Positions 1-7,307 of a DNA stretch of 64,000 bases are shown here, in pieces; positions within the stretch are counted from its first letter, which is position 1, and every line of letters begins with the position of its first letter. A program made the translations under genes and the position numbers. Origin of the DNA: Rhizobium sp. ZPR4 (GTDB lineage: Bacteria; Pseudomonadota; Alphaproteobacteria; Rhizobiales; Rhizobiaceae); NCBI RefSeq assembly GCF_040215725.1, contig NZ_CP157968.1, positions 372,001-436,000 on the forward strand. Reading direction: 5' to 3'. The notes beneath the pieces are model-generated. The model was given only the letters and a program-made list of their open reading frames with translations. It ran no database searches and was not told where the DNA came from.

Positions 1-52
1 CATAGAGCCCGCCGAGCAGAACACCTTGCAGAAGCGTATCAAGCCAGTTCAT
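1..52 (-). CDS. livH: Branched-chain amino acid-type ABC permease, LivH family (N-terminal fragment)
   Basis: Only the first 17 codons lie in the window, reading MNWLDTLLQGVLLGGLY on the minus strand, with the rest off the left edge. This short hydrophobic opening is typical of LivH-type inner-membrane permeases. The ATG overlaps the 3' end of the livF-like gene by 14 bases, so it is translationally coupled to the importer genes downstream of position 39. The function rests on this start plus the neighbouring LivF, LivG and binding-protein genes. Confidence 0.7.
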   Translation of the reverse strand, partial: MNWLDTLLQGVLLGGLY

Positions 53-761
53 GGGTATCCGCTCCGAAATAGGCCGCATGGATGTCGGTTCGGTCGAGTT
101 CCGCCGGGCGACCGGTCAGGGTGATACGGCCCTCCATCATGCAATAGACGCGGTCGGCGACCTTCAGCGCCTGGGCGATATCCTGCTCGACGATGACGAT
201 GGCCGCACCCGCGGCGCGGATATGGGAGAAGGCGGCATAGATATCCTTGATGACCACGGGGGCCAGGCCGAGGCTCAGCTCGTCGCAAAGAAGGACTTCA
301 GGATTGGACATCAACGCCCGGCCGATCGCGACCATCTGCTGCTGCCCGCCCGAAAGCGCCGTCGCCGGATTGCGCCGCCTTTCCTTCAAGACCGGGAATA
401 GCGAATAGATGCTGTTGAGCGTCCACGGCCCGGCGACCCGCCGGCCATAACGGCCGATCTGCAGATTTTCCTCGACTGTTAGCGACGGAAACAGCTTCCG
501 GCCCTCGGGCACGAGCGCGATGCCGCGACGCACCACGTCGGAGGCGGCCAGGGCACCGATCGGCTCGCCGCGATGCAGGACCATCTCGGGCTTGTTGGCG
601 ATGACACCGGCAATCGAGCGCATCAGCGTCGATTTGCCGGCGCCGTTCGCACCGATGACGGCGATCGTCTCGCCGGCCTCCAGATGCAGATCGACACCGA
701 GCACCGCCTGGAAATCGCCATAGGCGGCCATGAGGCCGCGGGTTTCGACAAGGCTCGCCAT
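39..761 (-). CDS. livF: ABC transporter ATP-binding protein, LivF family
   Basis: The predicted protein is 240 aa and is one of the two ATPases of a branched-chain-amino-acid-type (HAAT) importer, acting on the cytoplasmic face of the membrane. It shows Walker A GANGAGKS at about residues 37-44, the signature LSGGQQQ, a Walker B region ending LLCDE, and the LivF-like PEGRKLFPSLTVEENL segment. The ATG at 761 was chosen because it shares one base with the livG stop (TGATG) and gives the normal LivF length; longer in-frame starts would run through livG. Substrate is not readable from the ATPase. The adjoining ring-cleavage genes suggest an aromatic acid rather than leucine. Confidence 0.9.
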   Translation of the reverse strand: MASLVETRGLMAAYGDFQAVLGVDLHLEAGETIAVIGANGAGKSTLMRSIAGVIANKPEMVLHRGEPIGALAASDVVRRGIALVPEGRKLFPSLTVEENLQIGRYGRRVAGPWTLNSIYSLFPVLKERRRNPATALSGGQQQMVAIGRALMSNPEVLLCDELSLGLAPVVIKDIYAAFSHIRAAGAAIVIVEQDIAQALKVADRVYCMMEGRITLTGRPAELDRTDIHAAYFGADTHELA

Positions 762-1480
762 CAGACGTCCATCCCTAGATAGATTTCGCGCACCTCGCTC
801 GACGCCATGATCGCGTCGGGCTTGCCGATGCCGATCACCCGGCCGAAATTGAGCACGAGGATGCGCTCGGCCACCGCAGTCAAAGCGTGCAGCACATGCT
901 CGATCCAGATGATGGCAACGCCGCGCTGGTGAACCCGCTTGATCGTCGCGACCAGCTGGCGGCATTCGCCTTCCGTCAGGCCGCCGGCGATTTCGTCGAG
1001 AAGCAGCAGCTTCGGCTGGGTCGCAAGCGCGCGGGCCAGCTCCAGCCGCTTGCGTTCGAGCAGGGTCAGCGATCCGGCCGGCACATTGGCCTTCGCGATC
1101 AGGCCGGTTTCGACAAGAATCTCCGCGCACAGAGCTGCAACATCACCTTCCCGCGCCTTGGCACCGAAAGCACCGGCAACGAGCAGGTTTTCATATGTCG
1201 TCAGGCGTTCGAACGGCTGCGGGATCTGGAAGGTTCGACCCATGCCGGCAAGGCACCGCTGCATCGGCGGTGTATGCGTCACATCGCGACCATCGAACTC
1301 GATCGATCCTCTGGCAACGGAGAGATTGCCGTTGATGAGGTTGAACAGCGTCGACTTACCGGCGCCGTTCGGCCCGATGACGCCGAGCGCCTCGCCTGGC
1401 TCCACGGAGAAGCCGATATCCTCGGCAACCACGAGGGCGCCGAAGGATTTAGAAACTCCGTTCAATTCCAGTATGGGCAT
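761..1480 (-). CDS. livG: ABC transporter ATP-binding protein, LivG family
   Basis: This 239-aa protein is the second ATPase of the HAAT importer. Walker A GPNGAGKS lies at about residues 36-43. The signature region reads LTLLERKRLELARAL, a variant found in LivG-type subunits, and is followed by LLLLDEIAGGL. The ATG at 1480 has a GGAG Shine-Dalgarno sequence about 7 bases upstream; the open frame extends further but without a better start. Order in the transcript is binding protein, livG, livF, livH. The ABC family is certain and the substrate unknown. Confidence 0.9.
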   Translation of the reverse strand: MPILELNGVSKSFGALVVAEDIGFSVEPGEALGVIGPNGAGKSTLFNLINGNLSVARGSIEFDGRDVTHTPPMQRCLAGMGRTFQIPQPFERLTTYENLLVAGAFGAKAREGDVAALCAEILVETGLIAKANVPAGSLTLLERKRLELARALATQPKLLLLDEIAGGLTEGECRQLVATIKRVHQRGVAIIWIEHVLHALTAVAERILVLNFGRVIGIGKPDAIMASSEVREIYLGMDV

Positions 1481-1530
1481 TGTCGTTCTCCGTTGGAGGC
1501 CGCCCGACGGCAAGCCGGGCAGCCTTCCTC

Positions 1531-2811
1531 TCACGCCAGGGCTTCGAGCTTGCCGCCAAGCGGCACGTTCGGCGCCAGGCCGTTTTCGACGACGACGAGA
1601 TCGTAGCCGCCGCCCGATCTCAGCCGCCATTGACCGCCGACCAGTGGCGTCTTGGCGACATTCTTCTGGGCGAATGGCGGAAGCTTCTCGTTGCCCCAGG
1701 CAATCGGCCCGACAAGCGTATCGAGCTTCGTTTCGCCGATCGCCTTGGCGACCGCGTCGGCATCGCCTGCATCCTCGGTCCGCTTCATGACATCGACGGC
1801 GAGTTCGAAAAGCGCATGGGCAAAGCCGATCGGCTGCGTCCACGGACGTCCTGTCGCCTTGGTGAAGGCATCGGCAACAGCGGAAGCAGTCTCGCCCGTC
1901 AGCGACGACTTGAAGGGATGGCTGGGAGTCCACCAGACCTCGGTCGAAAGATTGTGGCCGGCATTGCCCAACGCCTCGACCGTCTGCGGGAAGAGAAGCG
2001 CCTTGCCGATCGAGGCGACCTTCGGCTTCAAACCCTGCTGCTTGGCCTGATTCCAGAAGGTGGTGAGATCGGGCGGGATCATCACCCCGGTCAAAATATC
2101 GGTATTCGCCTGCTTGAAGGCGTTGATTTGAGCCGAAAAATCATCCGTGAGGTTCTGGTAGCGACCGGTATCCGTCAGCCCGTAGCCGAGCTTTTCCAGA
2201 ACCGGCGGGAAGCCGACCACCTTGTCGCCCCAGGCATTGCCATCTCCATCATTCGGGAACAGGCCCCCAACCTTCTTATTGGTCTCGATCTGGCTCCACA
2301 TGCCGGTATAGACGGCGATGATATCCTCCAGGCCCCAGAAGAAATGATAGGCATAGTTGAACGGCTTCCACGAGGCGGGATCACCGGGATTGCCCTGCTG
2401 GCCGATGAACCATGGCTGCCAGGGCGCGACCGTAGAAATGCAGGGCATTTCCTCGCTCTCGCAGGTCGTCGAGACCGGGTTGGTCGTCTCCGGCGTCGAG
2501 GATACCAGCATCAGGTTGATCTGGTTGTCGACGATCAGTTCCTTTGCCACTTCGGCGGCGCGGTTCGGGTTCGACTGGCTGTCCTTGACCACGACCTCGT
2601 AGTTCAGGCCCTTTGCCTTCGTGATCGTCAGAAAGGCGTCGATGACGAACTTGTCGGCCTCGCCGAAAGCGGCGAGCGGCCCAGTCTGCGGGCTGACATA
2701 GCCGAGCTTGATCGCCGCATTCTTGGCAATCGCCGGCATGGCCAAGCCGGAGGTCGCAATCAGCACACCGCCGGCAGCCGTCGTCTTCAGAAAATCGCGT
2801 CTCGTAAACAT
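1531..2811 (-). CDS. ABC transporter substrate-binding protein, LivK/HAAT family, Tat-exported
   Basis: A 426-aa periplasmic binding protein of the leucine-binding type. The N-terminus MFTRRDFLKTTAAGG carries a twin-arginine signal (RRDFLK) followed by a hydrophobic stretch and an A-x-A cleavage region. The mature part begins IKLGYVSPQTGPLAAFGEADKF, the usual opening of this family. Start 2811 is preceded by GAGGGGAGG; an ATG at 2826 is also possible. It lies 50 bases before livG and 56 bases after the maleylacetate reductase gene, so it probably belongs to the same transcript as the ring-cleavage genes. This suggests that it captures an aromatic or phenolic acid. That substrate is inferred from context only. 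Confidence 0.88.
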   Translation of the reverse strand: MFTRRDFLKTTAAGGVLIATSGLAMPAIAKNAAIKLGYVSPQTGPLAAFGEADKFVIDAFLTITKAKGLNYEVVVKDSQSNPNRAAEVAKELIVDNQINLMLVSSTPETTNPVSTTCESEEMPCISTVAPWQPWFIGQQGNPGDPASWKPFNYAYHFFWGLEDIIAVYTGMWSQIETNKKVGGLFPNDGDGNAWGDKVVGFPPVLEKLGYGLTDTGRYQNLTDDFSAQINAFKQANTDILTGVMIPPDLTTFWNQAKQQGLKPKVASIGKALLFPQTVEALGNAGHNLSTEVWWTPSHPFKSSLTGETASAVADAFTKATGRPWTQPIGFAHALFELAVDVMKRTEDAGDADAVAKAIGETKLDTLVGPIAWGNEKLPPFAQKNVAKTPLVGGQWRLRSGGGYDLVVVENGLAPNVPLGGKLEALA

Positions 2812-2867
2812 GTTTCCTCCCCTCATCGTCTCTCCTCCCAAAGAGAGCGCCAGCCGGCGCTTGGATT

Positions 2868-3929
2868 TCAGTCTCTCGGCCGCCGGCCCTCCCAGGCATC
2901 CTGCAGCAGCACGCGGATCGATTCCCAATCGATCGGTCGTGGGTTCCAGTATGGGTTCTCGACGGCGATCGACGCGGCACGATCGAGATCAGCCTCCGTC
3001 AGGCCGAAATCTTTAAGCGACAGCGGCGAGCCGATCGCCTTGGCGAAATCCCAAAGCCCGCCGCCGATCGAGCCGCCGAAAATGCCGGCTGCTTCCGCCA
3101 GCTCCGGCGCTGCCGCAGCCGCGTTGAAGGCGGCCGTGTGCGGCAGCATCACCGCATGGGTTTCAGCATGTGGTGTGTCGAAGGAGCCACCCAGCGTGTG
3201 ACAAATCTTGTGATGCAGGGCCATGCCGACGGTGCCGAGCACCGAGCCGCAGAGCCAGGCACCGTAAAGCGCATCGCTGCGCGCTTGCGTGTTCTTCGGA
3301 TCATTGACGATGACAGGCATGCTCCGCGCAAAGGCCCGAAGGCCTTCAAGCGCCATCAGGCTCGAAATCGGATTGCGGTCTTGCGCATAAAGCCCCTCGA
3401 TGGCGTGGGCCATGGCGTTGAGGCCGCTCGTCACGCTCATGGCGACCGGCAGCCCGAGTGTCAGCGAGGGATCGTAAATCACGATCTCCGGCAAGATCTT
3501 GGCGTCGCGCACCGTCGTCTTGCGGCCGCCGTCCGTCTGTCCAAGGATTGGTGTCACTTCCGAGCCCGCATAGGTCGTCGGGATGACAATCTGGAGAAGG
3601 TCGGTGCGGTAGGCGATCGCCTTGCCAAGCCCGGTGGTCGATCCGCCACCAAGGGAGATGACGCAATCCGCCCCTGTCTCCACCACCACCCTCATCGCCG
3701 CCTCCGTCACATCAACGGGCGTATGCATCGTGGCGCCTGAGAAGACACCGCAGGCGAGCTGGCCGATCTCGGAGGCCAGTGCTTCCGCATCCGCCTTCTG
3801 TTGCAGCGTTGCGAGCACCAAAGCCCGCTTGCGGCTGGCTTTCTCGATCCATTCCGTCACCTTCTTGCGGCTGCCAGCGCCGAAGACGATCTGGGCAGCG
3901 CTGCCCGCATAGGAGAAATTCTGGGTCAT
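2868..3929 (-). CDS. Maleylacetate reductase (iron-type alcohol dehydrogenase superfamily)
   Basis: A 353-aa enzyme expected to reduce maleylacetate to 3-oxoadipate with NAD(P)H, the last step of hydroxyquinol and chlorocatechol breakdown before the beta-ketoadipate route. The start MTQNFSYAGSAAQIVFG and the motifs GGGSTTGLGKAIAYRT and IPTTYAGSEVTPILG are characteristic of maleylacetate reductases. The His cluster ALHHKICHTLGG followed by DTPHAETHAVMLPH supplies the metal-site region. Its start overlaps the dioxygenase stop by 4 bases (ATGA). This coupling with an intradiol dioxygenase strongly supports a ring-cleavage role. Confidence 0.9.
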   Translation of the reverse strand: MTQNFSYAGSAAQIVFGAGSRKKVTEWIEKASRKRALVLATLQQKADAEALASEIGQLACGVFSGATMHTPVDVTEAAMRVVVETGADCVISLGGGSTTGLGKAIAYRTDLLQIVIPTTYAGSEVTPILGQTDGGRKTTVRDAKILPEIVIYDPSLTLGLPVAMSVTSGLNAMAHAIEGLYAQDRNPISSLMALEGLRAFARSMPVIVNDPKNTQARSDALYGAWLCGSVLGTVGMALHHKICHTLGGSFDTPHAETHAVMLPHTAAFNAAAAAPELAEAAGIFGGSIGGGLWDFAKAIGSPLSLKDFGLTEADLDRAASIAVENPYWNPRPIDWESIRVLLQDAWEGRRPRD

Positions 3930-4801
3930 CCTGCTCTCCCTGGCTTTGTCCGGACCATGACGAAGGTGAGGTTCACCGCCTTGGCGCGCTGTCCCTCGAT
4001 CTCGATCGGTTCGAAGCAGGCAACGAGCTCCGGCCGAACGCCGAAGAGAGCATCTTCGCCAAGATGCGGGTCGCTCGCATCGTAGATATGGGTGGTGACC
4101 GTCTCGAACCCCCTCGCCCGTATGACGAAATGCAGGTTCGCCGGGCGACGCAGCGGATAGCCTGCCTCGGCAAGCAGCCGTCCGACCGGCCCATCATCCG
4201 GCACGCCGTAGCCGGATGGCATCACGGAGCGATACCGGAAGCGTCCATCGGTATCCGTGCGGAACAGGCCACGCAGATTATGTTCCGGCTGCAGATCCGG
4301 TTGCTGGTTTTCATAAAAGCCCTCGCCATTGGCCTGCCATGTGACGATCTCGGCGCCAGCAATCGGCAGACCATCAAGATCCTGTACCCGGACGGACACC
4401 ATCAGCGGTTCGCCGATGCCATCCAAGGAAATCGAGGATCCGGAGGAACGCTCGGGCGCATCATTGCGATAGAAAGGCCCGCGAATGGTGTTCGGCGTTG
4501 CCGCTTGCGGCCTACGGGAATTAATGTCCTCCACGAGCGCGGAAGCGCCGATGAGATCGGACAGCAGCACCCATTCCTGCCGCCGCTCATCCGAGGCATG
4601 GCCCACTTCGGTCAGGAACGCGATGATTTTCCGCCATTCCTCCTGGGTCGGGCGAAACTGCTTGATGAGATCGTGAACATGGGTGACGGCAGCGGCGATC
4701 AAACGCGGTAGATTACCGTCGTTACCAGCGGAGAAACGCTCGGAAAAAGCTTCCGCCGACGTTGCCTCGCTAAATGTGAGCGCCTTGGAACGCTCCGCCA
4801 T
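3926..4801 (-). CDS. Intradiol ring-cleavage dioxygenase, hydroxyquinol 1,2-dioxygenase-like
   Basis: A 291-aa non-haem Fe(III) dioxygenase expected to open hydroxyquinol (or catechol) to maleylacetate (or muconate). An N-terminal helical dimerisation region precedes the beta-sandwich domain. Conserved pieces are GPFYRNDAP (Tyr111), PSGYGVPDDGP (Tyr198) and RPANLHFVIRARG. In this family the iron is held by two Tyr and two His, the latter in RPAHxHF; here the first His is Asn222 (codon AAC, bases about 4132-4134), while His224 remains. Start 4801 was chosen for GGAGG six bases upstream; ATGs at 4807 and further up lack a better site. It is followed by maleylacetate reductase and opposed by a LysR gene. 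The family is clear, but activity is uncertain because of Asn222. Confidence 0.85.
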   Translation of the reverse strand: MAERSKALTFSEATSAEAFSERFSAGNDGNLPRLIAAAVTHVHDLIKQFRPTQEEWRKIIAFLTEVGHASDERRQEWVLLSDLIGASALVEDINSRRPQAATPNTIRGPFYRNDAPERSSGSSISLDGIGEPLMVSVRVQDLDGLPIAGAEIVTWQANGEGFYENQQPDLQPEHNLRGLFRTDTDGRFRYRSVMPSGYGVPDDGPVGRLLAEAGYPLRRPANLHFVIRARGFETVTTHIYDASDPHLGEDALFGVRPELVACFEPIEIEGQRAKAVNLTFVMVRTKPGRAG

Positions 4802-4897
4802 GTTCATCCTCCGCGATCTGCCGTGCATATCCAGGAGAATAGCAGTCGATCGCGCATGGATTGATGATTTTGTTCGTAGATAATATAACGGATCGTT
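4802..4897. promoter_or_regulatory. Divergent promoter region between dioxygenase operon and LysR gene
   Basis: This 96-base AT-richer gap separates two divergently read genes, the usual place for LysR-type binding sites. The segment aacggatcgtt just before the LysR start is partly palindromic. No exact LysR box could be assigned. The function is inferred from gene arrangement. Confidence 0.5.
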
Positions 4898-5848
4898 ATG
4901 AAGTTCGATGAACGCCACCTCATCCAGCTTGCCGCCGTCGTCAAGACAGGCGGCGTCACCGAAGGTGCGGCCCTGCTGGGCCTCGCACAGCCTGCCGTCT
5001 CGCGCACCTTATCGATGCTGGAAAAGCGCGTCGGAGAGCCGCTTTTCATCAAAGGGCGCCGGCCGCTGCAGCCAACGCCGCTTGGCCTGTCGCTTGCCGA
5101 ACATGGCCTTGTCATGCTGGCGGCCTCGCGCAAGGCGTCTGATCTTGTGGAGAGCTTCCGTGTCGGCAAGAGCGGGGTCGTCCGGATCGGCGGTACACCC
5201 TTTTTCATGGACGCACTGATTGCCCGGCTCTGCGCCGAGTTTCAGGCCAGCCATCCGGATGTGCGCATCGACCAGAGTTACGGCTATTTCCCCGACCTGC
5301 GCGCAGCCCTCAAGGCCGATCAGATCGATCTTGCCATATGCCCGATCGACATACTCGACGAGGGTTCCGGGCTCGAATTCCAGCAAATCCTTCCCGGACG
5401 CAACGTTGTCGCCTGCCGGGTGACGCATCCGCTACTTTTGAAGCGTCGGCCGCAGCCGAGCCACCTTCTCGACTATCCCTGGATTGCGCCGCCACCAGGA
5501 AGCCCGCTGCTAGCAGACTTACGCGCTTTGCTGTTGTCCTTCGGCGCGACGGAGATCAAGATCCGCTACACCGGCGGCTCTTTGATGAGCGTGATCAATT
5601 ACCTGAAATCGGCCGATGCGCTGACCGTCATGCCGCATAGCGTCGTTTTCGCCCAACGTAAGGAAAAGACGATCACCGCCCTGCCAATCACCATCCCCCA
5701 CCCGGAACGCGCACTTTCGATCCTCAAGCGCATCGACGCCCCACGCACACCCGCCGTCGATCAATTTGCCGAATACGTCCGCGCCGGCTTCCAGGACCTT
5801 CGGCATCTGATCAAACGCCACGAGGAATCGGTGATCTGGGGACTTTGA
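4898..5848 (+). CDS. LysR-family transcriptional regulator
   Basis: A 316-aa regulator. Residues 1-60 form the LysR winged helix-turn-helix (FDERHLIQLAAVVKTGGVTEGAALLGLAQPAVSRTLSMLEKRVGEPLF), followed by a linker helix and a two-lobed effector-binding domain from about residue 90. It is divergent from the dioxygenase and maleylacetate reductase genes, the classic layout for a LysR activator of an aromatic catabolic operon. It would therefore be expected to sense a pathway intermediate and control both ring cleavage and the Liv-type importer. The family is certain and the target is inferred. Confidence 0.92.
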   Translation: MKFDERHLIQLAAVVKTGGVTEGAALLGLAQPAVSRTLSMLEKRVGEPLFIKGRRPLQPTPLGLSLAEHGLVMLAASRKASDLVESFRVGKSGVVRIGGTPFFMDALIARLCAEFQASHPDVRIDQSYGYFPDLRAALKADQIDLAICPIDILDEGSGLEFQQILPGRNVVACRVTHPLLLKRRPQPSHLLDYPWIAPPPGSPLLADLRALLLSFGATEIKIRYTGGSLMSVINYLKSADALTVMPHSVVFAQRKEKTITALPITIPHPERALSILKRIDAPRTPAVDQFAEYVRAGFQDLRHLIKRHEESVIWGL

Positions 5849-5914
5849 CGACGGCAGCCACACGCCGGAGGCAAAGCCGCCTTAAAATTATCCCTGGCTG
5901 GCAGAAGGGCTTCT

Positions 5915-6901
5915 TCAGGCCCACTCTTCCGCCAGTCCTCTATCGGCGGTGGTCATCGATTTTTCCGAGAGTGGCTCCAGAGCCGACAAGACACTGGTAA
6001 AAGCCTCATCGAGAATGAGCAGCTTGCGGGCATGCGCGTGCGCATATTCCTCATAAAAGCCGCGCGAGATCCACAGTTGGGAGCGACCGCGCCGGCCGCT
6101 CCAGCCGACGCCTCCGATCGATTCCGCCGCGGCAAGCTTGCGACTGGTATGGGCTCGCGACAGACCGAATGATTGAGCCAGATAGGAAATCGAACTCACA
6201 TCCGTCAGGAGCCTGCCTTGTCCCGCCAGCACCTCGGGCTCTATTCCGGCGATCAGCCGGTCCATCAGCAGCCCGCCGGCATCGGCCCAGGTGAAGATCG
6301 TATAGAGCGGGCCAGGGCTTCGAATTGCCGGACTCGTCAAAAGTGCGTGCGCCGCAATCGGCTGCACCAGTGCCAGCAGGTTTTCCGGCTCGGCGTGGAA
6401 TCTCGCCGCCCTGTTGCCGCCGCCGATGAGATCGAGAGCTTGAAAATGTACGCTATACCAGTGGGCCAGCATCTGCAGTGTGAACGGCGCCGGCGCCACC
6501 TGCTCCGATTGCAGACCGTTTGGGACGGCGATCGGGCGAACAACATCATATTGCAGGGCTTCGTCAAAGAAGGCATAGGCCGTATTGCGGCTGGCAATCG
6601 CATATTGCAGAGCGAGATTTCCAAGGCCACGCCGGGTCAGTCCTGCTCCCGACACGCGAATTGTTCGAAAGTAGTCACCTAGTGCGGCATGGCAGAGGAG
6701 CCAGCGTTGCTGGGTCGCAAAAAGTGCTGCGGTTCGCGGCGAAGTCTCATGGACTGCAACGAAGCTCCGCGCCAATAAGAGGACTGCGCGGGAGAATGCC
6801 ACCGGCTCGAACAGACTGTCTGTCTTGCCGGTGGGCAATGCCCCGCTCGCACGCATGCCGCCTGCCGGCCGATGCACACGAAAATCAAGCACCTTTCCCA
6901 T
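5915..6901 (-). CDS. Conserved hypothetical protein with C-terminal helix-turn-helix-like region
   Basis: About 328 aa from the ATG at 6901 (MGKVLDFRVHRPAGG); a longer frame to 7051 exists but starts in low-complexity coding. No enzyme motif is recognised. Around residues 240-290 the segment DVSSISYLAQSFGLSRAHTSRKLAAAE looks like a helix-turn-helix, followed by GRRGRSQLWISRGFYEEYAHAHARKLL, which could be a wing and helix. A DNA-binding regulator is a reasonable guess. It is convergent with the LysR gene and divergent from the CadC-like gene. There is only a weak purine-rich ribosome site, so the start is uncertain. Confidence 0.6.
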   Translation of the reverse strand: MGKVLDFRVHRPAGGMRASGALPTGKTDSLFEPVAFSRAVLLLARSFVAVHETSPRTAALFATQQRWLLCHAALGDYFRTIRVSGAGLTRRGLGNLALQYAIASRNTAYAFFDEALQYDVVRPIAVPNGLQSEQVAPAPFTLQMLAHWYSVHFQALDLIGGGNRAARFHAEPENLLALVQPIAAHALLTSPAIRSPGPLYTIFTWADAGGLLMDRLIAGIEPEVLAGQGRLLTDVSSISYLAQSFGLSRAHTSRKLAAAESIGGVGWSGRRGRSQLWISRGFYEEYAHAHARKLLILDEAFTSVLSALEPLSEKSMTTADRGLAEEWA

Positions 6902-7307
6902 GAAAAGCTCTCTCAAGATTGTCGACTGGCTGGCGTCCGGGTCATCGCTATGCCGTTCCGGGACAATCATGCTGGTGAAGAATGCACAATCCGAAGAAGC
7001 GCGGGCAGCGGCCAAGAATATCCCGCCCGTTCTTGACGATATTGAGCACATCCCATCAGCTCATGAACAACCGCCGTAATTTCTCATTATCCATTCAAAC
7101 AATAGTCGGAGCAGCGCGGCGAGGTCCTGATAAGGCCCCGGCAAGATTCTGATATTTTCTGATACTTTTCTGAAATTGGTGATTTTGCTGGGAAAATTGG
7201 CATCTTGCCAATTCCGTTTGAGCTTGCCACTCGACCAATAAAGGGATGTGATCTTTTTCTCGATAGCGGCGTCGGCACGTTGACTGTCGAGCAAGGCTCT
7301 CCTTATA
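6902..7307. promoter_or_regulatory. Divergent intergenic region with phased direct repeats and a perfect palindrome
   Basis: About 400 bases separate the hypothetical HTH gene and the CadC-like gene. Three direct repeats, TTCTGATA (7147-7154), TTCTGATA (7157-7164) and TTCTGAAA (7168-7175), are spaced 10-11 bases apart, i.e. one helical turn. A perfect 8-base inverted repeat AATTGGCA-tct-TGCCAATT lies at 7195-7213. OmpR/PhoB-type winged helices, as found in the adjacent gene product, bind such phased direct repeats. An autoregulatory site is therefore plausible. Confidence 0.5.

Noticed and set aside
762..1130. N-terminal extension of the LivF protein
   Set aside because: The extension is Arg-rich shadow sequence inside livG; the ATG at 761 with TGATG overlap gives the family length.
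1480..3201. Long plus-strand open frame of 573 codons
   Set aside because: It lies antisense to the binding-protein and maleylacetate reductase genes, whose motifs are clear. Long antisense frames are common at this GC content.
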